DNA of 64,000 nt from contig CM060470.1 in the NCBI GenBank assembly GCA_030544235.1, positions 19,904,356-19,968,355 of the forward strand. The letters are read 5' to 3'. The number at the start of each line of letters is the position of its first letter. Position 1 is the stretch's first letter. Below the pieces are notes generated by a model that was not told where the DNA came from, did not search any database, and saw nothing but the letters and a program-made list of their open reading frames with translations. The translations under genes were made by a program, and so were the position numbers. This DNA comes from Lepturacanthus savala. Taxonomy: Eukaryota > Chordata > Actinopteri > Scombriformes > Trichiuridae. This document shows, in pieces, positions 13,101 to 25,100 of this stretch.

Positions 13101-16100
13101 AGCTAACGATCAGTACTGTTAAAGATAAATCCTTTAAAGTTAGTCGTCTTAAGCAAACCAAACCAACACAAGAACAAATGGAAAGGAAGGTTTTAGTCAC
13201 AGCTATGATTGACAAAACTTCTAAAGATGTTGAAGTAGATTCTGTTCCTGAAACATTTATAGTAATTGAAGAAGGTGACTTTGAAGCTGATGTTGATGAT
13301 GAAGATTATGGGTTAAAGGATATATCGCCAAAGGACTTACTCTCCATGAAGGGCAGAAGTCAAAAGTTAGCTAAAACTAAAGACGTTGCAGATAGAAAGA
13401 TCCCATTAAAGGTTGTCACAGTCAAAGATAAAACTGAAAAAGTCACTCTAACTCAAGATAGAACACCTGATAAACCTGCTAAAACTGAAAAAATTATCAC
13501 AGATCATGAGGCAGTTGATGGTGATATTAATACAACAGAGAGAGAAACACAATCTCGACAAGAGCCAGCACAAAAACAAAGCAAACCTAAACAGATTACA
13601 GTTGAGGAAGACCAGCTAACGATCAGTACTGTTAAAGATAAATCCTTTAAAGTTAGTCGTCTTAAACAAACCAAACCAACACAAGAACAAATGGAAAGGA
13701 AGGTTTTAGTCACAGCTATGATTGACGAAACTTCTAAAGATGTTGAAGTAGATTCTGTTCCTGAAACATTTATAGTAATTGAAGAAGGTGACTTTGAAGC
13801 TGATGTTGATGATAAAGATTATGGGTTAAAGGATATATCGCCAAAGGACTTACTCTCTATGAAGGACAAAAGTCAAAAGTTAGCTGAAACTAAAGACGTT
13901 GCAGATAGAAAGATCCCATCAAAGGTTGTCACAGTCAAAGATAAAACTGAAAAAGTCACTCTAAGTAATGATGGAACACCTGATAAACCTGCTAAAACTG
14001 AAAAAATTATCACAGATCATGAGGCAGTTGATGGTGATATTAATACAACAGAGAGAAAAACAGAATCTCAACAAGAGCCAGCACAAAAACAAACCAAACC
14101 TAAACAGATTACAGTTGAGCAAGACCAGCTAACGATCAGTACTGTTAAAGATAAATCCTTTAAAGTTAGTCGTCTTAAGCAAACCAAACCAACACAAGAA
14201 CAAATGGAAAGGAAGGTTTTAGTCACAGCTATGATTGACAAAACTTCTAAAGATGTTGAAGTAGATTCTGTTCCTGAAACATTTATAGTAATTGAAGAAG
14301 GTGACTTTGAAGCTGATGTTGATGATGAAGATTATGGGTTAAAGGATATATCGCCAAAGGACTTACTCTCCATGAAGGGCAGAAGTCAAAAGTTAGCTAA
14401 AACTAAAGACGTTGCAGATAGAAAGATCCCATTAAAGGTTGTCACAGTCAAAGATAAAACTGAAAAAGTCACTCTAACTCAAGATAGAACACCTGATAAA
14501 CCTGCTAAAACTGAAAAAATTATCACAGATCATGAGGCAGTTGATGGTGATATTAATACAACAGAGGGAGAAACAGAATCTCAACAAGAGACAGCACAAA
14601 AACAAACCAAACCTAAACAGATTACAGTTGAGCAAGATCAGCTAACGATCAGTACTGTTAAAGATAAATCCTTTAAAGTTAGTCGTCTTAAACAAACCAA
14701 ACCAACACAAGAACAAATGGAAAGAAAGGTTTTAGTCACAGCTATGATTGAGGAAACTTCTAAAGATGTTGAAGTAGATTCAATTCTTGAAACATCTGTA
14801 GTAATTGAAGAAGTTGACTTTGAAGCTGACGATGATGAAGATGAGGGATCAAAGGATATATCTCCAAACGAATTACCATCCATGAAGGGCAGTAGTCAAA
14901 AGTTAGCTAAAACTAAAGATGTTGCAGATAGAAAGATCCCATCAAAGGTTGTCACAGTCAAAGATAAAACTGAAAAGTTGACTCTGACTAAAGATGGAAC
15001 ACCCGATAAACCTGCTAAAACTGAAAAAATTATCACAGATCATGAGGCAGTTGATGGTGATATTAATACAACAGAGAGAGAAACACAATCTCGACAAGAG
15101 CCAGCACAAAAACAAAGCAAACCTAAACAGATTACAGTTGAGGAAGACCAGCTAACGATCAGTACTGTTAAAGATAAATCCTTTAAAGTTAGTCGTCTTA
15201 AACAAACCAAACCAACACAAGAACAAATGGAAAGGAAGGTTTTAGTCACAGCTATGATTGACGAAACTTCTAAAGATGTTGAAGTAGATTCTGTTCCTGA
15301 AACATTTATAGTAATTGAAGAAGGTGACTTTGAAGCTGATGTTGATGATAAAGATTATGGGTTAAAGGATATATCGCCAAAGGACTTACTCTCTATGAAG
15401 GACAAAAGTCAAAAGTTAGCTGAAACTAAAGACGTTGCAGATAGAAAGATCCCATCAAAGGTTGTCACAGTCAAAGATAAAACTGAAAAGTTGACTCTGA
15501 CTAAAGATGGAACACCCGATAAACCTGCTAAAACTGAAAAAATTATCACAGATCATGAGGCAGTTGATGGTGATATTAATACAACAGAGAGAGAAACACA
15601 ATCTCGACAAGAGCCAGCACAAAAACAAAGCAAACCTAAACAGATTACAGTTGAGGAAGACCAGCTAACGATCAGTACTGTTAAAGATAAATCCTTTAAA
15701 GTTAGTCGTCTTAAACAAACCAAACCAACACAAGAACAAATGGAAAGGAAGGTTTTAGTCACAGCTATGATTGACGAAACTTCTAAAGATGTTGAAGTAG
15801 ATTCTGTTCCTGAAACATTTATAGTAATTGAAGAAGGTGACTTTGAAGCTGATGTTGATGATAAAGATTATGGGTTAAAGGATATATCGCCAAAGGACTT
15901 ACTCTCTATGAAGGACAAAAGTCAAAAGTTAGCTGAAACTAAAGACGTTGCAGATAGAAAGATCCCATCAAAGGTTGTCACAGTCAAAGATAAAACTGAA
16001 AAAGTCACTCTAAGTAATGATGGAACACCTGATAAACCTGCTAAAACTGAAAAAATTATCACAGATCATGAGGCAGTTGATGGTGATATTAATACAACAG

Positions 16101-19100
16101 AGAGAAAAACAGAATCTCAACAAGAGCCAGCACAAAAACAAACCAAACCTAAACAGATTACAGTTGAGCAAGACCAGCTAACGATCAGTACTGTTAAAGA
16201 TAAATCCTTTAAAGTTAGTCGTCTTAAGCAAACCAAACCAACACAAGAACAAATGGAAAGGAAGGTTTTAGTCACAGCTATGATTGACAAAACTTCTAAA
16301 GATGTTGAAGTAGATTCTGTTCCTGAAACATTTATAGTAATTGAAGAAGGTGACTTTGAAGCTGATGTTGATGATGAAGATTATGGGTTAAAGGATATAT
16401 CGCCAAAGGACTTACTCTCCATGAAGGGCAGAAGTCAAAAGTTAGCTAAAACTAAAGACGTTGCAGATAGAAAGATCCCATTAAAGGTTGTCACAGTCAA
16501 AGATAAAACTGAAAAAGTCACTCTAACTCAAGATAGAACACCTGATAAACCTGCTAAAACTGAAAAAATTATCACAGATCATGAGGCAGTTGATGGTGAT
16601 ATTAATACAACAGAGAGAGAAACACAATCTCGACAAGAGCCAGCACAAAAACAAAGCAAACCTAAACAGATTACAGTTGAGGAAGACCAGCTAACGATCA
16701 GTACTGTTAAAGATAAATCCTTTAAAGTTAGTCGTCTTAAACAAACCAAACCAACACAAGAACAAATGGAAAGGAAGGTTTTAGTCACAGCTATGATTGA
16801 CGAAACTTCTAAAGATGTTGAAGTAGATTCTGTTCCTGAAACATTTATAGTAATTGAAGAAGGTGACTTTGAAGCTGATGTTGATGATAAAGATTATGGG
16901 TTAAAGGATATATCGCCAAAGGACTTACTCTCTATGAAGGACAAAAGTCAAAAGTTAGCTGAAACTAAAGACGTTGCAGATAGAAAGATCCCATCAAAGG
17001 TTGTCACAGTCAAAGATAAAACTGAAAAAGTCACTCTAAGTAATGATGGAACACCTGATAAACCTGCTAAAACTGAAAAAATTATCACAGATCATGAGGC
17101 AGTTGATGGTGATATTAATACAACAGAGAGAAAAACAGAATCTCAACAAGAGCCAGCACAAAAACAAACCAAACCTAAACAGATTACAGTTGAGCAAGAC
17201 CAGCTAACGATCAGTACTGTTAAAGATAAATCCTTTAAAGTTAGTCGTCTTAAGCAAACCAAACCAACACAAGAACAAATGGAAAGGAAGGTTTTAGTCA
17301 CAGCTATGATTGACAAAACTTCTAAAGATGTTGAAGTAGATTCTGTTCCTGAAACATTTATAGTAATTGAAGAAGGTGACTTTGAAGCTGATGTTGATGA
17401 TGAAGATTATGGGTTAAAGGATATATCGCCAAAGGACTTACTCTCCATGAAGGGCAGAAGTCAAAAGTTAGCTAAAACTAAAGACGTTGCAGATAGAAAG
17501 ATCCCATTAAAGGTTGTCACAGTCAAAGATAAAACTGAAAAAGTCACTCTAACTCAAGATAGAACACCTGATAAACCTGCTAAAACTGAAAAAATTATCA
17601 CAGATCATGAGGCAGTTGATGGTGATATTAATACAACAGAGGGAGAAACAGAATCTCAACAAGAGACAGCACAAAAACAAACCAAACCTAAACAGATTAC
17701 AGTTGAGCAAGATCAGCTAACGATCAGTACTGTTAAAGATAAATCCTTTAAAGTTAGTCGTCTTAAACAAACCAAACCAACACAAGAACAAATGGAAAGA
17801 AAGGTTTTAGTCACAGCTATGATTGAGGAAACTTCTAAAGATGTTGAAGTAGATTCAATTCTTGAAACATCTGTAGTAATTGAAGAAGTTGACTTTGAAG
17901 CTGACGATGATGAAGATGAGGGATCAAAGGATATATCTCCAAACGAATTACCATCCATGAAGGGCAGTAGTCAAAAGTTAGCTAAAACTAAAGATGTTGC
18001 AGATAGAAAGATCCCATCAAAGGTTGTCACAGTCAAAGATAAAACTGAAAAGTTGACTCTGACTAAAGATGGAACACCCGATAAACCTGCTAAAACTGAA
18101 AAAATTATCACAGATCATGAGGCAGTTGATGGTGATATTAATACAACAGAGAGAGAAACACAATCTCGACAAGAGCCAGCACAAAAACAAAGCAAACCTA
18201 AACAGATTACAGTTGAGGAAGACCAGCTAACGATCAGTACTGTTAAAGATAAATCCTTTAAAGTTAGTCGTCTTAAACAAACCAAACCAACACAAGAACA
18301 AATGGAAAGGAAGGTTTTAGTCACAGCTATGATTGACGAAACTTCTAAAGATGTTGAAGTAGATTCTGTTCCTGAAACATTTATAGTAATTGAAGAAGGT
18401 GACTTTGAAGCTGATGTTGATGATAAAGATTATGGGTTAAAGGATATATCGCCAAAGGACTTACTCTCTATGAAGGACAAAAGTCAAAAGTTAGCTGAAA
18501 CTAAAGACGTTGCAGATAGAAAGATCCCATCAAAGGTTGTCACAGTCAAAGATAAAACTGAAAAAGTCACTCTAAGTATTGATGGAACACCTGATAAACC
18601 TGCTAAAACTGAAAAAATTATCACAGATCATGAGGCAGTTGATGGTGATATTAATACAACAGAGAGAAAAACAGAATCTCAACAAGAGCCAGCACAAAAA
18701 CAAACCAAACCTAAACAGATTACAGTTGAGCAAGACCAGCTAACGATCAGTACTGTTAAAGATAAATCCTTTAAAGTTAGTCGTCTTAAGCAAACCAAAC
18801 CAACACAAGAACAAATGGAAAGGAAGGTTTTAGTCACAGCTATGATTGACAAAACTTCTAAAGATGTTGAAGTAGATTCTGTTCCTGAAACATTTATAGT
18901 AATTGAAGAAGGTGACTTTGAAGCTGATGTTGATGATGAAGATTATGGGTTAAAGGATAAATCGCCAAAGGACTTACTCTCCATGAAGGGCAGAAGTCAA
19001 AAGTTAGCTAAAACTAAAGACGTTGCAGATAGAAAGATCCCATTAAAGGTTGTCACAGTCAAAGATAAAACTGAAAAAGTCACTCTAACTCAAGATAGAA

Positions 19101-22100
19101 CACCTGATAAACCTGCTAAAACTGAAAAAATTATCACAGATCATGAGGCAGTTGATGGTGATATTAATACAACAGAGGGAGAAACAGAATCTCAACAAGA
19201 GCCAGCACAAAAACAAACCAAACCTAAACAGATTACAGTTGAGCAAGATCAGCTAACGATCAGTACTGTTAAAGATAAATCCTTTAAAGTTAGTCGTCTT
19301 AAACAAACCAAACCAACACAAGAACAAATGGAAAGAAAGGTTTTAGTCACAGCTATGATTGAGGAAACTTCTAAAGATGTTGAAGTAGATTCAATTCTTG
19401 AAACATCTGTAGTAATTGAAGAAGTTGACTTTGAAGCTGACGATGATGAAGATGAGGGATCAAAGGATATATCTCCAAACGAATTACCATCCATGAAGGG
19501 CAGTAGTCAAAAGTTAGCTAAAACTAAAGATGTTGCAGATAGAAAGATCCCATCAAAGGTTGTCACAGTCAAAGATAAAACTGAAAAGTTGACTCTGACT
19601 AAAGATGGAACACCCGATAAACCTGCTAAAACTGAAAAAATTATCACAGATCATGAGGCAGTTGATGGTGATATTAATACAACAGAGAGAGAAACACAAT
19701 CTCGACAAGAGCCAGCACAAAAACAAAGCAAACCTAAACAGATTACAGTTGAGGAAGACCAGCTAACGATCAGTACTGTTAAAGATAAATCCTTTAAAGT
19801 TAGTCGTCTTAAACAAACCAAACCAACACAAGAACAAATGGAAAGGAAGGTTTTAGTCACAGCTATGATTGACGAAACTTCTAAAGATGTTGAAGTAGAT
19901 TCTGTTCCTGAAACATTTATAGTAATTGAAGAAGGTGACTTTGAAGCTGATGTTGATGATAAAGATTATGGGTTAAAGGATATATCGCCAAAGGACTTAC
20001 TCTCTATGAAGGACAAAAGTCAAAAGTTAGCTGAAACTAAAGACGTTGCAGATAGAAAGATCCCATCAAAGGTTGTCACAGTCAAAGATAAAACTGAAAA
20101 AGTCACTCTAAGTAATGATGGAACACCTGATAAACCTGCTAAAACTGAAAAAATTATCACAGATCATGAGGCAGTTGATGGTGATATTAATACAACAGAG
20201 AGAAAAACAGAATCTCAACAAGAGCCAGCACAAAAACAAACCAAACCTAAACAGATTACAGTTGAGCAAGACCAGCTAACGATCAGTACTGTTAAAGATA
20301 AATCCTTTAAAGTTAGTCGTCTTAAGCAAACCAAACCAACACAAGAACAAATGGAAAGGAAGGTTTTAGTCACAGTTATGATTGACAAAACTTCTAAAGA
20401 TGTTGAAGTAGATTCTGTTCCTGAAACATTTATAGTAATTGAAGAAGGTGACTTTGAAGCTGATGTTGATGATGAAGATTATGGGTTAAAGGATATATCG
20501 CCAAAGGACTTACTCTCCATGAAGGGCAGAAGTCAAAAGTTAGCTAAAACTAAAGACGTTGCAGATAGAAAGATCCCATTAAAGGTTGTCACAGTCAAAG
20601 ATAAAACTGAAAAAGTCACTCTAACTCAAGATAGAACACCTGATAAACCTGCTAAAACTGAAAAAATTATCACAGATCATGAGGCAGTTGATGGTGATAT
20701 TAATACAACAGAGGGAGAAACAGAATCTCAACAAGAGCCAGCACAAAAACAAACCAAACCTAAACAGATTACAGTTGAGCAAGATCAGCTAACGATCAGT
20801 ACTGTTAAAGATAAATCCTTTAAAGTTAGTCGTCTTAAACAAACCAAACCAACACAAGAACAAATGGAAAGAAAGGTTTTAGTCACAGCTATGATTGAGG
20901 AAACTTCTAAAGATGTTGAAGTAGATTCAATTCTTGAAACATCTGTAGTAATTGAAGAAGTTGACTTTGAAGCTGACGATGATGAAGATGAGGGATCAAA
21001 GGATATATCTCCAAACGAATTACCATCCATGAAGGGCAGTAGTCAAAAGTTAGCTAAAACTAAAGATGTTGCAGATAGAAAGATCCCATCAAAGGTTGTC
21101 ACAGTCAAAGATAAAACTGAAAAGTTGACTCTGACTAAAGATGGAACACCCGATAAACCTGCTAAAACTGAAAAAATTATCACAGATCATGAGGCAGTTG
21201 ATGGTGATATTAATACAACAGAGAGAGAAACACAATCTCGACAAGAGCCAGCACAAAAACAAAGCAAACCTAAACAGATTACAGTTGAGGAAGACCAGCT
21301 AACGATCAGTACTGTTAAAGATAAATCCTTTAAAGTTAGTCGTCTTAAACAAACCAAACCAACACAAGAACAAATGGAAAGGAAGGTTTTAGTCACAGCT
21401 ATGATTGACGAAACTTCTAAAGATGTTGAAGTAGATTCTGTTCCTGAAACATTTATAGTAATTGAAGAAGGTGACTTTGAAGCTGATGTTGATGATAAAG
21501 ATTATGGGTTAAAGGATATATCGCCAAAGGACTTACTCTCTATGAAGGACAAAAGTCAAAAGTTAGCTGAAACTAAAGACGTTGCAGATAGAAAGATCCC
21601 ATCAAAGGTTGTCACAGTCAAAGATAAAACTGAAAAAGTCACTCTAAGTAATGATGGAACACCTGATAAACCTGCTAAAACTGAAAAAATTATCACAGAT
21701 CATGAGGCAGTTGATGGTGATATTAATACAACAGAGAGAAAAACAGAATCTCAACAAGAGCCAGCACAAAAACAAACCAAACCTAAACAGATTACAGTTG
21801 AGCAAGACCAGCTAACGATCAGTACTGTTAAAGATAAATCCTTTAAAGTTAGTCGTCTTAAGCAAACCAAACCAACACAAGAACAAATGGAAAGGAAGGT
21901 TTTAGTCACAGCTATGATTGACAAAACTTCTAAAGATGTTGAAGTAGATTCTGTTCCTGAAACATTTATAGTAATTGAAGAAGGTGACTTTGAAGCTGAT
22001 GTTGATGATGAAGATTATGGGTTAAAGGATATATCGCCAAAGGACTTACTCTCCATGAAGGGCAGAAGTCAAAAGTTAGCTAAAACTAAAGACGTTGCAG

Positions 22101-25100
22101 ATAGAAAGATCCCATTAAAGGTTGTCACAGTCAAAGATAAAACTGAAAAAGTCACTCTAACTCAAGATAGAACACCTGATAAACCTGCTAAAACTGAAAC
22201 AATTATCACAGATCATGAGGCAGTTGATGGTGATATTAATACAACAGAGGGAGAAACAGAATCTCAACAAGAGCCAGCACAAAAACAAACCAAACCACAA
22301 GTTTGTCCACTTATTCAGATCAAACCAACAGAAGAACAAATGGAAAAAAATGTTTCAGTCACACCCATGATGGAGGCAACTTCAACTAAAAATGTTGAAC
22401 TAGATTATGTTCCTGAAACAATTACAGTAATTGAAGACATTGATTTTGAATATGATAATGAAAATTATGTGTCTGAGGATGCATCTTCAAAGGAATTACT
22501 ATCTATGAAGGACAGAAGTCAAAAGTTATCGCAAACTAAACAGTTTGTCTATGATGAAATTATATCAGAATGTGTCAAACTTGAGGACCAAACTGAAAAA
22601 GTATCTTCCATTAAAGATGGCGCAACAAAGGTTTCTGATAAGGTAGACATAAAATGTGCAAAGTCTTTGGTCAAGCAAGATACTCAAGAAAAAGGTGCTA
22701 CAAACAGTGCTGAGAACACAGGAAAGGAGGGAATAGCTGAACTTGGACTCATTTTATCAAGTGAAGAATCACCAAAGATAAAGAAACTACAAAAGTTACC
22801 GAAGACTGGAGATGTAGTTGATAAAAAATTCCAGTTATTGGTAAATCCAATTATTGAGCAAAAAGTACAAATACTTACAGATGAAAAGAAGACATCCAAA
22901 AAGGAAATGCTGAGGGTAGATGCACTAGAATCTGGACTCAAAGAAACAGCCAAAAGTGACACACCAATTAAAGAGGATACTGTAAACACAAAAACAACAG
23001 GGAAGGAACAAACTAAACAAAATGATTTAGTGTCATTATCTAAACTAACAACAGTTGAAGAGATCCAATCCCACATAGTCACAACTTTTGATGAATATGG
23101 TAGTGTTGCACCACTTGAGGTAACCGAAGGAAAAGAGGCACAAGTTAAAAGAAAGTATTCACTGGCACCTGTGCTGGAGGTTGCATCTGAAAAATCTCAG
23201 ATATTGCTATATGGAGATGTTAAATCAGACACACTCAAAAGATTTGTTACAGCAGACAAGCTAGTTAAAGACATTTCATCAAGACAAGAGGACATTTATG
23301 AGCAAAATCATGACAAAGATGAGTACTCAAGAGACATTACAAACCAACAGGTCAAGTCAAAAGTAGACTCAGTTAAAGATAAAACAGAGACAGTAAGTCA
23401 CATTGAAGAGAATAAACTTGAAATGAAAGAACAGGACAGAAAAGCCACAGTTAAAACTGAACCAGAAGTAAGATTTCAACATTCTTTGGTGGAGCAAGAC
23501 GCCCCAGAAAAACATACTTTAGTCGACAAAACCACTACAATTCTTCCAGTTGAAGAGATGAAAATCAGACCAAAGCACACTGAAACAAAAGCAGTAGTTT
23601 CCCCCGCAATAGAGCCAGACACTGTGATTATAACAACACAGTCAATGGTATCAGAATCTGTAAAAGAGAAAGGACAGAGGACAGGCAAAGATGCAAAAAC
23701 TACAGTTGATGAAATCCAGTCAAATACAATCACAGTTATAGAAGGATATGGTAATGTTACACCTCTTAAATTAACTGAAGCAAAAGAGGATCAAGTTGAG
23801 AGAAAGTTCTCACTTGCACCTGTGATGGAAGTTGCATCTGAAATATCACAAGTACTGAAATATGGAGACATTAAATCAGAAACTTATCAAAGATTTGTCC
23901 GAACAGACAATCTCGTTAAAGACATTTCATCAAGACAAGAGGACATTTATGATAAAAAAGATGTTTCTCTGAAGAGGAATGAGGACAAAGGTGATATGTA
24001 TTTAGGAGACATTACAGACCAACAGGTCAAGTCAAAACAAAACTTAATTAAAGATAAAACAGAGTCAGTAAGTCGCATTAAAGAGATAGAAAGAAAGGAA
24101 CAAGACAGAAAAGCTGCAGTTAAAACTAAACCAGAAGTAACATATCAACATTCTTTGGTGGAGCAAGATGCCCCAGAAAAACTTACGTTAATGGACAAAA
24201 CCACCACAATTCTTCATGGCGAAGAGGTGAAAACTACACCAAAACAAACTGAAAAGAAAACAGCAGGCTCTCCTACAACAGAGCCAGACACAGTATTTAA
24301 AAGCACTCATTTGAAGGAATCAGAATCTGTAAAAGCGAAAGAACAGAGGACGGGCAAAGATGCAAAAACTACAGTTGATGAAATCCAGTCAAAGACAATT
24401 GCAGTTATAGAAGAATATGGTAGTGTTGAATCTCTTGCATTAACTGAAGCAAAAGAGGACCAGGTTGAGAGAAAGTTTTCACTGACACCTGTGATGGAGG
24501 TTGCAACTGAAATATCTCAACAGCTACTGAAATATGGAGATGTTAAATCAGACACTTATCAAAGATTTGTTAGAACAGACAACTTAGATAAAGATGTTTT
24601 ATCAAGACAAGAGGACATTTATGAGCAAAAAGATGATTCTCTAAGGAATGAGGACAAAGGTGAGATGTATTTAGGAGAGTGTACAGACCAACAGGTCAAG
24701 TCAAAACTAGACTTAGTTAAAGATAAAACTGAGGTAGTAAGTCACATTACAGAGATAGAAAGAAAGGCACAGTACAGAAAAGCTGCAGTTAAAACTGAAC
24801 CAGAAGTCACACATAAACATTCTTTGGTGGAGCAAAATGCCCCAGAAAAACTTATGCTAATGGACAAAACCACAACAATTCTTCAGCCTGAAGAGATGAA
24901 AACCAGACCAAAACATACTGAAACAAAAGCAGCAATTTATCCTGCAACAGAGTCAATTAAAGCTACTACTCAGTCAAAGCTATCAGAATCTGTGAAAGAG
25001 AAAGGACAGTGGTCAGGCAAAGATACAAAAACTAGAGTTATAGATGAATACAGTAGTGTTGCACCACTTGAATTAACTGAAGGAAAGCAGGATCAAGTTG

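Noticed and set aside
4712..22339. Dozens of minus-strand open frames of 60-100 codons with nearly identical sequence
   Set aside because: They recur once per 513-bp unit and are the antisense shadow of the A/G-rich coding repeat; no splice or promoter context supports them.
4752..22614. A bacterial-type repetitive surface protein or a CRISPR-like array
   Set aside because: The units are in-frame protein repeats without spacers, flanked by eukaryotic splice sites and titin exons.
4752..22614. Relation to 171-bp alpha satellite because the unit is 171 long
   Set aside because: The unit is 171 residues (513 bp), with unrelated sequence; the number is a coincidence.
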